Shown: one piece after another, positions 1 through 5,909 of the stretch
Layout of the letters: each line of letters opens with the position of its first letter
Numbering within the stretch: the first letter of the stretch is position 1
Origin: Oscillospiraceae bacterium
GTDB taxonomy: Bacteria > Bacillota > Clostridia > Oscillospirales > Ruminococcaceae
DNA length: 6,344 nucleotides
Direction of reading: 5' to 3'
Assembly (NCBI GenBank): GCA_029098085.1
Contig: JAQXNQ010000311.1
Coordinates: forward strand, 1 to 6,344
The notes under the pieces: model-generated
The model's database searches: none
What the model was told of the DNA's origin: nothing
Seen by the model: the letters and a program-made list of their open reading frames with translations, nothing else
Translations under genes and position numbers: made by a program

Positions 1-2
1 AT

Positions 3-78
<76 letters not shown>

Positions 79-79
79 T

Positions 80-116
80 AAAGCGCTTTGGCAATAGCCG
101 GGGCGCTTTTGTTTTT
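80..116 (+). terminator. Intrinsic terminator of the tRNA-Thr transcript
   Basis: The arm AAAGCGC (80-86) pairs with GCGCTTT (103-109). Inside the loop GGC (90-92) can pair with GCC (97-99). The stem is followed by a T-rich run (TTTTGTTTTTG, 107-117). It begins two bases after the CCA end of the tRNA, so it most likely ends the tRNA transcript. Confidence 0.8.
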
Positions 117-145
117 GTTTCCGGCATTTTGGCTTCGCAAAAATG

Positions 146-185
146 AAACGGTCTCCCGCCGCGTTTGCAGCAGGAGGCCGTTTTT
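146..185. terminator. Bidirectional intrinsic terminator after the leftward gene cluster
   Basis: AAACGG-T-CTCC (146-156) pairs with GGAG-G-CCGTTT (173-183), a 10-11 bp stem with one G-T wobble or mismatch and a loop of about 16 nt. On the - strand the stem is followed by TTTCATTTTT and lies 6 bp past the stop codon of the leftward hydrolase gene. On the + strand it is followed by TTTTT (181-185), so it can also back up the tRNA terminator. It closes the leftward cluster and insulates the tRNA from it. Confidence 0.8.
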
Positions 186-190
186 CATGC

Positions 191-1105
191 TCACTGAAGC
201 CACTTTTTCAAATAGCCCTCCGTCAGCTCCAGCACCAACCGGTTCCAGAAGGCGGGGCCGCCATGGTCGCCGCCCTCGACACGGTAAAAATCCGCTTCGG
301 CGCCGCAGGCGCGCAGCTTCTGGTACAGCTTGATGCTCTGTCCAAAGGGAACCAGACGATCCTTGGAGCCGTGGACGATGAGGAAGGGCGGCAGGGGCCG
401 GTCAGGATTGATATAGGCCATGGGAGAGGTTCGGTCAGCCAGCTTCCGGTTTTCCCGCACCCGCAGCCGTCCGATCAGGAGGCCTTCGGGGCTGTCCGGC
501 TCGTCATGATCCTGAATGGAGGGCTCCTCACTCATGGCGGCGATGTCGGTGGGACCGTAAAAATCCACCACACCCCGCACACCGCAGGAGTACTCGCCGT
601 AGGTGTCGGTGTCCATTTCAGGCAGGTGCGCTGTCACAGCGGTCATGACGACGGTGTGCCCGCCGGAGGAATCCCCCCAGAGCGCCATCCGCTCCGGATC
701 CAGGTTATATTTCGCCGCGTTTTTCCGCAGGAAGCGAATGGCGGTTTTGGTGTCCTGCACCTGCGCAGGGAACAGAGCCACAGACGAAGGACGGTACTCC
801 ACCATGGCAACCGCATACCCTTTGCGGGCAAAGGCCGACAGGGTGGGAATGTTTGCCTCCACCTGCTGCTTCATCCAGGCGGAACCCTGTACATACACGA
901 TGACCGGCCAGGGGCCTCCGCCACCGTGGGGCACCGGCAGGATCAGCCGCAGGGTCAGATCCAGTCCATCCCGGTTCACATAGACAATCGGCTCCATCAG
1001 ATGCGCGGTGACGTTGTCCAGATCCGCCGGCAGCACCACCATGCCCTCGCAGCCGAGGGGCGAGGAGGGGAACTCATCGTAGGAAAGAGGACGTGCGGGA
1101 ATCAT
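191..1105 (-). CDS. Alpha/beta hydrolase, BD-FAE / acetyl-esterase-lipase type
   Basis: Predicted cytoplasmic serine hydrolase of 304 aa, with no signal peptide visible, probably cleaving small carboxylic esters such as acetyl or feruloyl groups on sugars. An N-terminal strand region leads to VYVQGSAW (residues 70-77), the position of the oxyanion loop HGGGW in hormone-sensitive-lipase relatives; VQGSAW is typical of the BD-FAE subfamily. The nucleophile elbow is GDSSG (144-148) with Ser146. The catalytic acid is Asp249 in HGSKDRLVP, and the catalytic His281 lies in GGDHGGP. The triad is complete and the length is normal. The ATG start at 1105 is preceded by AAAGGA (1120-1115) with a 9-nt gap. 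It lies 33 bp downstream of the transporter gene and is last in the leftward cluster, followed by a terminator. The exact ester substrate cannot be read from the sequence. Confidence 0.9.
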   Translation of the reverse strand: MIPARPLSYDEFPSSPLGCEGMVVLPADLDNVTAHLMEPIVYVNRDGLDLTLRLILPVPHGGGGPWPVIVYVQGSAWMKQQVEANIPTLSAFARKGYAVAMVEYRPSSVALFPAQVQDTKTAIRFLRKNAAKYNLDPERMALWGDSSGGHTVVMTAVTAHLPEMDTDTYGEYSCGVRGVVDFYGPTDIAAMSEEPSIQDHDEPDSPEGLLIGRLRVRENRKLADRTSPMAYINPDRPLPPFLIVHGSKDRLVPFGQSIKLYQKLRACGAEADFYRVEGGDHGGPAFWNRLVLELTEGYLKKWLQ

Positions 1106-1138
1106 GCAATCGCTTCCTTTCTGCCGCGTCGGGCGACT

Positions 1139-2050
1139 TTATTCTGTTTTGGTTTTCTGCAAACCGGCAGCGGTCTGTTCCCGCCGCCGGTCGACTGCGA
1201 CAATGACGGCCACCGCGCCAAGAATCACCAGGCAGCCCAGAATCTTGTTCACCGGCATGGCTTCCTGCAGGAAAATCCAGCCGGACAGCACACAGGCAAT
1301 GGGCTCCAGCATGGAAAAAATCGCGGCCGTGGAAGCACCCAGTTCCCGGATGCCCATCTGCAGCAGGGCCACCGCCGCGAAAGAGGTGCAGACGGCAATG
1401 ATAAAGGTGTACAGCATGGCCTTGGGCGGCAGCCGGAAAACGATCTCCTTCCGGGGAAGGTCCAGCAGCAGCATGGCCGCAGCATTGGCAAGGCCCATAT
1501 AGCAGGCTACCTTGTTGGGGTTCATTTCCTTCAGGGCCGTCTTGTCCATGCCGGTCATATAGCAGGAATAGGTCACGGCCGACGCCACCGCCAGCAGAAT
1601 GCCCCGTCGGTCAAAGCCGCCGGAGGGGTCGCAGAAGCAGACAATGCCCGCCGTGGCCAGAAGCAGCGCCGCCGTTTTTCCGGCGCCCAGCTTCTCCCGG
1701 AAGGCCAGTCGGCAGAGCAGGGCGGTGAAGACGGGATACATGAAGTGCAGGGTCGTGGCGGTGCCGATGCCCACATACTGATAGGAATCGTACAGCATGA
1801 AGGTGGTACTGGCCCGGAACAGGACGCCCACCGCCAACAGCAGAAGCAGTTCCCTGCCGGTAACCCGGAAGGGGATCTTCTTCACCGCCATCAGCAGCAC
1901 CAGCACCGGCACCACCATCAGGTTCCGGTAAAAGGTCAGAGTGCTGGCATTGCTGCCCATGTCATAGGTCAGACTGGCCAGCACCGGCGTCACGCCAAAC
2001 AGCAGGGCGGAGGCCACCGTAAACAGCACACCCTTTTGCTTATGATGCAA
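1139..2050 (-). CDS. EamA/DMT-family transporter, TTG start
   Basis: Integral membrane protein of 303 aa built as two EamA repeats, about ten transmembrane helices. Hydrophobic segments lie near residues 7-29, 38-56, 67-86, 94-116, 124-140, 149-168, 180-198, 211-231, 237-261 and 269-286. The matching repeat signatures are HFMYPVFTALLCRLAFREKL (102-121) and the SMLEP segment (246-250) running into helix 9 and LQEAM (261-265). Members export or import small metabolites such as amino acids, purines or cofactors by secondary transport. The frame has a TGA ten codons upstream of the chosen start and no ATG or GTG between. TTG at 2050-2048 has AAAGGG (2065-2060) nine nt upstream, so a TTG start is the best call. 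The charged, non-hydrophobic tail (RRREQTAAGLQKTKTE) is probably cytoplasmic. It sits 61 bp after DAHP synthase, hinting at an aromatic or shikimate-related substrate, but this is only inference. Confidence 0.93.
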   Translation of the reverse strand: MHHKQKGVLFTVASALLFGVTPVLASLTYDMGSNASTLTFYRNLMVVPVLVLLMAVKKIPFRVTGRELLLLLAVGVLFRASTTFMLYDSYQYVGIGTATTLHFMYPVFTALLCRLAFREKLGAGKTAALLLATAGIVCFCDPSGGFDRRGILLAVASAVTYSCYMTGMDKTALKEMNPNKVACYMGLANAAAMLLLDLPRKEIVFRLPPKAMLYTFIIAVCTSFAAVALLQMGIRELGASTAAIFSMLEPIACVLSGWIFLQEAMPVNKILGCLVILGAVAVIVAVDRRREQTAAGLQKTKTE

Positions 2051-2059
2051 ATCGATCCG

Positions 2060-2079
2060 CCCTTTCTCTCAACATTATA
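2060..2079 (-). promoter_or_regulatory. Possible -10 box and ribosome binding site of the transporter gene
   Basis: On the - strand a consensus TATAAT occupies 2079-2074, followed by the AAAGGG ribosome binding site at 2065-2060. A start about seven nt after the box would give a very short leader. No acceptable -35 is present at 16-18 bp (the hexamers there are CAGGTG, CCAGGT and TCCAGG), and there is no extended TG motif. A GCCC-GAC-GGGC mini-hairpin (2080-2090) lies in the spacer. The gene may therefore be mainly read through from DAHP synthase, with a weak or activator-dependent internal promoter here. Confidence 0.35.
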
Positions 2080-2100
2080 GCCCGACGGGCGCACACACCT

Positions 2101-2124
2101 GGATGAAAGCTTTAGCTTTCATCC
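2101..2124 (-). other. Perfect 10-bp hairpin with the DAHP synthase stop codon in its loop
   Basis: Arms 2101-2110 (GGATGAAAGC) and 2115-2124 (GCTTTCATCC) are exact reverse complements around a four-base loop. In the - strand mRNA the loop is UAAA, and its first three bases are the UAA stop of the DAHP synthase gene. No T-run follows on either strand, so it does not look like a standard intrinsic terminator. A 3'-end stabiliser, an RNA processing site or partial attenuation before the transporter gene are possible roles. Confidence 0.6.
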
Positions 2125-3143
2125 GCGATGCGCAGAATCAGTTCGCTGGTGTCCTCCCAGCCCAGGCAGGGGTCGGTGATGGACTTGCCGTAAATCCGCT
2201 CGGCGCCGATGGGCTGATTGCCCTCCACCAGATAGCTCTCAATCATGACGCCCTTGATCAGGCCCCGCAGATGATCACTGTGACGGCGGCTGTGCAGCAC
2301 CTCCCGCACAATGCGGATCTGCTCCTTGTACTTCTTGTTGGAGTTGGAGTGGTTGGCGTCGATGATGGCCGCGGGATTCTTCAGATCCAGCTTGTCGTAC
2401 ATCTCCCACAGACGGATCAGATCCTCATAATGATAGTTGGGAATGCAGGTGCCGTACTTGTCCACACCGCCGCGGAGAATCACGTGGGCCAGTTCGTTGC
2501 CGGTGGTGGTCACATCACAGCCGCGGTAGATGAAATTATGGGGATGCTGCGCCGCAATGACCGAGTTGAGCATGACCGACAGATCGCCACTGGTGGGGTT
2601 CTTCATGCCGATGGGAATGTCCATGCCGCTGGCGGTGAGCCGGTGCTGCTGATTTTCCACCGAACGGGCGCCGATGGCCTCATAGGACAGCAGGTCGTCC
2701 AGATAGCTGCGGTTTTCGGGATAGAGCATCTCGTCGGCGGCGGTGAGGCCGGTCTCCCGCATGGCCCGGATGTGCATCTGCCGGATGGCAATGATGCCGT
2801 GAAGCAGGTCGGGCGCCTTTTCGGGGTCGGGCTGATGCAGCATGCCCTTATAGCCCTCGCCGGTGGTGCGGGGCTTGTTGGTGTAGATGCGGGGGATGAT
2901 GATCAGCCGGTCGGAGACCTGCTCGTTGAGCACCGCCAGTCTGCCCACATACTCGCAGACCGCTTCCTCGTTGTCGGCGGAGCAGGGGCCCACCAGCACG
3001 ACAAACTTGTCCGACTCCCCGGTGAACACCTTCCGAATCTCGGCGTCTCTCCGGGCCTTCAGCTCCACCAGATCGGGGGAAAGGGGATACTGAGCCTTCA
3101 GGGTGGAGGGAAGGGGAAGCTCGTGATTGATTTTCATAGACAT
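2112..3143 (-). CDS. aroF: 3-deoxy-7-phosphoheptulonate (DAHP) synthase, class I AroF/G/H type
   Basis: Cytosolic metal-dependent aldolase of 343 aa that condenses phosphoenolpyruvate with erythrose 4-phosphate to DAHP, the committed step of the shikimate pathway to aromatic amino acids. Hallmarks match the E. coli AroG family closely: GPCS with metal ligand Cys54, NKPRTT (89-94) for substrate binding, IGARSVENQQHR (157-168) with Arg160, MKNPTSG with Lys181, ILRGG with Arg224, ANHSNS with metal ligand His265, VMIES with Glu302, and SITDPCLGWED with Asp324. All active-site positions are present. The N-terminus is a few residues shorter than in AroG. The start at 3143 has AAAGGA (3157-3152) eight nt upstream; a second ATG two codons on (3137) is less well spaced. 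It is first in the leftward cluster and divergent from the hydrolase at 3243. Which aromatic amino acid inhibits it cannot be told from the sequence. The symbol is the usual one for this class and does not imply orthology to one E. coli paralog. Confidence 0.96.
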   Translation of the reverse strand: MSMKINHELPLPSTLKAQYPLSPDLVELKARRDAEIRKVFTGESDKFVVLVGPCSADNEEAVCEYVGRLAVLNEQVSDRLIIIPRIYTNKPRTTGEGYKGMLHQPDPEKAPDLLHGIIAIRQMHIRAMRETGLTAADEMLYPENRSYLDDLLSYEAIGARSVENQQHRLTASGMDIPIGMKNPTSGDLSVMLNSVIAAQHPHNFIYRGCDVTTTGNELAHVILRGGVDKYGTCIPNYHYEDLIRLWEMYDKLDLKNPAAIIDANHSNSNKKYKEQIRIVREVLHSRRHSDHLRGLIKGVMIESYLVEGNQPIGAERIYGKSITDPCLGWEDTSELILRIADES

Positions 3144-3242
3144 GGCAAAAATCCTTTCAGGAAAAAATTAACAGACAAATGTGTCTCCGCGGTTCATTCT
3201 TTCATAAAATGGAATATCTGAACCCGGAAGGAGCGTGAAGCG
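3144..3242. promoter_or_regulatory. Divergent intergenic region between DAHP synthase and hydrolase
   Basis: These 99 bp must hold both promoters of a divergent pair. The AT-rich stretch 3158-3175 and the TAAAAT box at 3205-3210 (for the + strand gene) are the best -10-type elements, but neither has a good -35 at 17 bp. On the - strand GTTAAT (3172-3167) is a weak -10 candidate. A palindrome AGACA-AATG-TGTCT (3173-3186) sits between them and could be an operator for either gene. There is no room for a T-box or large riboswitch leader. Confidence 0.4.
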
Positions 3243-4046
3243 ATGAGGATCCAATCCGATGGTGCCCGGCTCGCTGTATATGACCCTCAGCCCCGTGGAA
3301 AAGAGGCCGTGCTTCTGGTGCACGGCTGGCCCCTGTCCCACCGAATCTTTGAATATCAGGTTCAGCTTCTGCTGGAGATGGGATACCGTCCCGTCTCGCT
3401 GGATCTGCGGGGCTTCGGCCAGTCAGACGCACCGGCAGCCGGATACGGCTATGATCAGCTGGCGGCCGATCTGTACGGGGTGGTACAGACGCTGAAGCTG
3501 GATCGGTTTGTACTGGTCGGGTTTTCCATGGGCGGCGCTGTGGCGCTGCGGTACATGCGGCTCTATCAGGGCTACGGCGTCCGGAAGCTGCTGCTTCTGT
3601 CGGCAGCGACTCCCTGCTGGGTTCAGCGGCCCGGCTTTCCTTACGGCATTTCCAGGCAGCGGGCCGACGGGCTGATCGCTCTCTGCCGCACCGACCGGCC
3701 CGCTCTCTGCGAGCAGTTCTCAAGAGAGCTGTTTGCCGCGCCCAAAAGCACTGCGTCCCTTCGGTGGATCGAACAGATCGCCCTGGAGGCCTCCGGCATC
3801 GCCACGGTGCAGGCCGCCTTTTCCCTGCGGGACGAGGACGGGAGGAAGGATCTGCAGGCGGTGCGGGTTCCAACCTCCATTCTCCATGGAGGAAAGGACC
3901 GGATCGTTCCGCCGGAGCTGGCCTGCGTTCAGCAGAAGGCCATTCCGGGTGCCCGCCTCCGGATACTTCCGGACAGCGGCCACGGCATCTTTTTCGATCA
4001 GCTGCCGCTGTTCCAGCAGGTCTTTGCCGAAGAGCTGCGGCGCTGA
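3243..4046 (+). CDS. Alpha/beta fold hydrolase, non-haem chloroperoxidase/esterase type
   Basis: Predicted cytosolic alpha/beta hydrolase of 267 aa. Landmarks in order: the oxyanion segment LLVHGWPLSH (24-33), then SLDLRGFGQSD (52-62), which is the conserved D-RG-G-S motif of the family. Next come the nucleophile elbow GFSMGG (93-98) with Ser95, Asp219 in ILHGGKDRIVP as the acid, and His247 in DSGHGIFFD as the base. The triad is intact and the length is typical of the chloroperoxidase/arylesterase/hydrolase group, whose members hydrolyse esters, lactones or C-C bonds. The chloroperoxidase name reflects an in vitro activity and need not be the role here. The ATG at 3243 has a strong AAGGAG (3228-3233) nine nt upstream. 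It is a single-gene unit, divergent from DAHP synthase, and its stop is one base from the stop of the converging LURP-one gene. The substrate is unknown. Confidence 0.93.
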   Translation: MRIQSDGARLAVYDPQPRGKEAVLLVHGWPLSHRIFEYQVQLLLEMGYRPVSLDLRGFGQSDAPAAGYGYDQLAADLYGVVQTLKLDRFVLVGFSMGGAVALRYMRLYQGYGVRKLLLLSAATPCWVQRPGFPYGISRQRADGLIALCRTDRPALCEQFSRELFAAPKSTASLRWIEQIALEASGIATVQAAFSLRDEDGRKDLQAVRVPTSILHGGKDRIVPPELACVQQKAIPGARLRILPDSGHGIFFDQLPLFQQVFAEELRR

Positions 4047-4047
4047 T

Positions 4048-4518
4048 TCAATTTCCGGAAGAGCATTTGGCCGCATCAATGGCCAGCACCACCATCAGCG
4101 ACATCAGCGCATCCCGGGGATCCGCCACATCGATGACATAGGTGTCGGTCCAGCGGAGCAGCTCCTTGGAGATGGATGCCACCCGGCGTCTGCCGTCGGT
4201 GATGGCATAGTCCCACTGGAAGAAATCCCCGTCGATCTGCCAGCCGCAGCAGTCCACCGTAAAGGACGGCCTGAAAAAGGTAAACTCCTTTCGGATAGTG
4301 CCCACCTGCTGTCCGCCCAGATAAATGGCAAACCGGGGCAGGAAGGTGAGAACCTCTTCCTTCACCGTACCCACATGCCGGCCGGCGGCATCGTGAATCT
4401 CGAGGCAGTGACCCCAGCTGAGCCGGCCCTCCACCGTGTAAACGGTCTCACCCGCTTCGCTGTAGATGTCGTAGCTGTCCAGCCAGGAAAAAAGACGCTG
4501 TTTAAAGATTAGTTTCAT
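4048..4518 (-). CDS. LURP-one-related / YxjI-like (tubby C-terminal fold) protein
   Basis: Protein of 156 aa matching the LURP-one-related family in length and pattern. It opens with MKLIFKQRLFSWLDSYDIY and has alternating beta strands with family-like segments YTVEGRLSWGH (about 27-37), FLPRFAIYLGGQQVGTI (about 59-75) and FQWDYAITDG (about 100-109). It ends in the characteristic hydrophobic helix DPRDALMSLMVVLAIDAAK (133-151), which in this fold fills the centre of a 12-strand barrel like that of tubby. The bacterial members have no settled function; membrane phosphoinositide binding is known for eukaryotic tubby and is not implied here. The start at 4518 has AAGGAG (4528-4523) with a short 4-nt gap, but the N-terminus fits the family. 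It has its own promoter and converges tightly on the hydrolase gene. Confidence 0.9.
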   Translation of the reverse strand: MKLIFKQRLFSWLDSYDIYSEAGETVYTVEGRLSWGHCLEIHDAAGRHVGTVKEEVLTFLPRFAIYLGGQQVGTIRKEFTFFRPSFTVDCCGWQIDGDFFQWDYAITDGRRRVASISKELLRWTDTYVIDVADPRDALMSLMVVLAIDAAKCSSGN

Positions 4519-4544
4519 GGTGCTCCTTCGCTTTACCGCTTAGA

Positions 4545-4564
4545 CGCTTTTAATCATTAAAGCG
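4545..4564. promoter_or_regulatory. Dyad in the LURP-one 5' leader
   Basis: CGC-TTTTAAT (4545-4554) and ATTAAA-GCG (4556-4564) form an inverted repeat around a central C, with one bulged T. It lies immediately after the predicted start of LURP-one transcription, a usual place for a repressor operator, and it could alternatively fold as a 5' mRNA stem-loop. No known operator consensus was recognised. Confidence 0.4.
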
Positions 4565-4573
4565 GCATCTATA

Positions 4574-4602
4574 GTTATATCACAAAATGTCCGGTTTGGC
4601 AA
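4574..4602 (-). promoter_or_regulatory. Sigma-A-type promoter of the LURP-one gene
   Basis: On the - strand, -35 TTGCCA (4602-4597) and -10 TATAAC (4579-4574) are separated by 17 bp. Transcription should begin near 4567, leaving a leader of about 50 nt before the ATG at 4518. Confidence 0.7.
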
Positions 4603-4641
4603 GGGGGAAACTTGAATTTCCCGGAAATCCGGAAGGTCTGC

Positions 4642-4669
4642 AAAAAAGAAGGGCAGATTTCGCTGCCCT
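4642..4669 (-). terminator. Intrinsic terminator of the dehydrogenase gene
   Basis: On the - strand AGGGCAG (4669-4663) pairs with CTGCCCT (4656-4650) around CGAAAT, followed by TCTTTTTT. It starts 17 bp beyond the dehydrogenase stop codon, and the LURP-one promoter lies beyond it, so the two leftward genes are separately transcribed. Confidence 0.88.
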
Positions 4670-4686
4670 CCAAAACGATTTTCCGG

Positions 4687-5712
4687 TCACATCTCCGCCG
4701 AAATCAGGTATTTCCCTTTGGCGCGCAGCTCGGGACTGCCGAGGATCTCCGCCAGCTTGTCCAGCCCGCAGATCTCCTGCACCATGCTGCTCACATCCAG
4801 CCGTCCGGAATCGATCAGGTCCAGGGCGCGCTTCTGGGTATAGGGATTGATATAGGAGGCCTTCAGCTCCAGCTCCTTTTGGAAAATCTGGAAGGGCTTG
4901 ACGGCCACCGTCTCGTCCGGCCTGGTCAGGCCGAACATCATGACCACCGCCTTGGGGCCGGCGATATCAATGGCCTGCGCAATGGTGGAGGGACGGCCGA
5001 CGCATTCGATGACGGTGTTGATCCAGGTCATGCCCGCCGCCTTCAGCGCCGCAGGCACATCCTCCTGCAGGGGATCGATGGCCGCGTCCGCGCCCAGCCT
5101 GAGGCCCATCTCCCGCTTGCCCGCAACCGGCTCCAGCAGGGCGACCCGGGCGGCGCCCGCCATCTTCGCCAGCTGCACCATCAGAAGGCCGATCATGCCG
5201 CCTCCGATGACGACCACCTGATGACCGGGCTGAATCTGGCACAGATCGATGCCGTGCAGGCAGCAGGCCACCGGCTCGGTCATGGCGCCCTGGTAAAAGC
5301 TGGTATGCTCACCCAGCCGATAAATCTGCCGCTCATTCACCGCGCAATACTCGGCAAAGCCGCCGTCCACCGTGGTGCCGTAGCCGATCATATGGGAGCA
5401 GTAATGAGCCATGCCGCTGCGGCAGGCGGTGCAGGTGCCGCACCAGCAGTTGGGATCCACGCAGACCCGATCCCCCACCGCGCAGCTGGTCACCCGCTCG
5501 CCGGTCTGCACCACCACACCGGCAAATTCATGTCCCAGAATAGTGGGCGGTGTCACCTCGGCCGCACCGGGATCGCCCCCATAAATATGGACATCGGTGC
5601 CGCAGACGCCGCAGGCCTTCACCTGCACCAGAACATCCTTCGGGCCCAAAGCCGGCATCGGCCGCTCCTCCACCCGCAGGTCATGCTTTCCATAAAACAC
5701 CGCACACTTCAT
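4687..5712 (-). CDS. Zinc-dependent medium-chain alcohol/polyol dehydrogenase
   Basis: Cytosolic NAD(P)-dependent oxidoreductase of the MDR family, in the group of sorbitol, threonine and butanediol dehydrogenases. Numbered from the upstream ATG at 5718, it shows catalytic-zinc residues Cys39 (GVCGTD), His63-Glu64 (GHEFAG) and Glu148 (TEPVAC). A structural-zinc lobe has Cys93, Cys96, Cys99 and Cys107. The Rossmann motif is GGGMIG (172-177), and acidic Glu196 ends the second strand, favouring NAD over NADP. Two ATGs compete: GGAGGT directly abuts the one at 5718 but lies six nt before the one at 5712, so I start at 5712 (341 aa). Length is normal and no key residue is missing. It has its own promoter and terminator and is divergent from the esterase at 5910. 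The alcohol substrate is not determinable; a sugar alcohol or diol is most likely. Confidence 0.93.
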   Translation of the reverse strand: MKCAVFYGKHDLRVEERPMPALGPKDVLVQVKACGVCGTDVHIYGGDPGAAEVTPPTILGHEFAGVVVQTGERVTSCAVGDRVCVDPNCWCGTCTACRSGMAHYCSHMIGYGTTVDGGFAEYCAVNERQIYRLGEHTSFYQGAMTEPVACCLHGIDLCQIQPGHQVVVIGGGMIGLLMVQLAKMAGAARVALLEPVAGKREMGLRLGADAAIDPLQEDVPAALKAAGMTWINTVIECVGRPSTIAQAIDIAGPKAVVMMFGLTRPDETVAVKPFQIFQKELELKASYINPYTQKRALDLIDSGRLDVSSMVQEICGLDKLAEILGSPELRAKGKYLISAEM

Positions 5713-5718
5713 ATCCAT

Positions 5719-5724
5719 ACCTCC
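5719..5724 (-). promoter_or_regulatory. Ribosome binding site that decides the dehydrogenase start
   Basis: A GGAGGT on the - strand touches the ATG at 5718 with no spacer and is six nt from the in-frame ATG at 5712. Ribosomes need roughly 5-9 nt, so the second ATG should be used. Confidence 0.7.
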
Positions 5725-5741
5725 ATCTGGTCCAATACTTC

Positions 5742-5763
5742 ACTGAATCCTTGCAGCTTCAGT
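5742..5763. promoter_or_regulatory. Inverted repeat overlapping the dehydrogenase -10 and start site
   Basis: ACTGAA (5742-5747) and TTCAGT (5758-5763) are exact inverted repeats separated by 10 bp. The right arm overlaps the -10 box and the left arm lies just past the predicted start, the geometry expected for a repressor operator. No regulator gene is in the window. Confidence 0.4.
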
Positions 5764-5789
5764 ATAGCACCCTCAAATCCAAACCGCAA
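5761..5789 (-). promoter_or_regulatory. Promoter of the dehydrogenase gene
   Basis: On the - strand, -35 TTGCGG (5789-5784), a 17-bp spacer ending in the extended motif TGC, then -10 TATACT (5766-5761). The predicted start is near 5754, about 40 nt before the ATG. Confidence 0.7.
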
Positions 5790-5849
5790 GAGGTAAATCC
5801 GCCTGAGAGAAGGGGCCCTTTTTGTACGCTTCGTCTGCAAACAGACTTC

Positions 5850-5878
5850 TTGCATCTGTCTTTTAAGTGTGCTATGAT
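5850..5878 (+). promoter_or_regulatory. Promoter of the esterase gene
   Basis: -35 TTGCAT (5850-5855), 17-bp spacer, -10 TATGAT (5873-5878). Transcription would start near 5885, about 25 nt before the ATG at 5910. An inverted repeat GTCTG-CAAA-CAGAC (5833-5846) lies just upstream of the -35 and may be a regulator site. Confidence 0.75.
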
Positions 5879-5909
5879 GAAAATAAAGAAAAAGCAAGGA
5901 GGAATACGA

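Noticed and set aside
143..2080. A 645-codon open frame on the + strand spanning the hydrolase and transporter genes
   Set aside because: It is the antisense shadow of two clear - strand genes that share one reading frame. The translation is rich in Gln, His, Gly and Arg with no recognisable domain, as expected opposite Leu/Ala/Val-rich codons in GC-rich DNA.
2103..3221. A 372-codon + strand open frame opposite DAHP synthase
   Set aside because: The opposite strand encodes a full DAHP synthase with every active-site residue. This frame has no family features and no ribosome binding site.
3202..3873. A 223-codon - strand frame opposite the chloroperoxidase-type hydrolase
   Set aside because: Its composition is Arg/Pro/Ala-rich noise, and the + strand gene has a complete catalytic triad and ribosome binding site.
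4068..4086. TGGCC / GGCCA hairpin just past the hydrolase stop as a terminator
   Set aside because: The stem has only five pairs, lies inside the LURP-one coding region and has no T-run after it.
4612..5796. A 394-codon + strand open frame opposite the dehydrogenase
   Set aside because: It is antisense to a complete zinc dehydrogenase, His/Ala/Gly-rich, starts within the terminator region and has no plausible promoter.
5808..5825. AAGGGGCCCTTTTT as a + strand terminator
   Set aside because: The stem is only four pairs with a three-base loop, and no + strand gene ends upstream of it.
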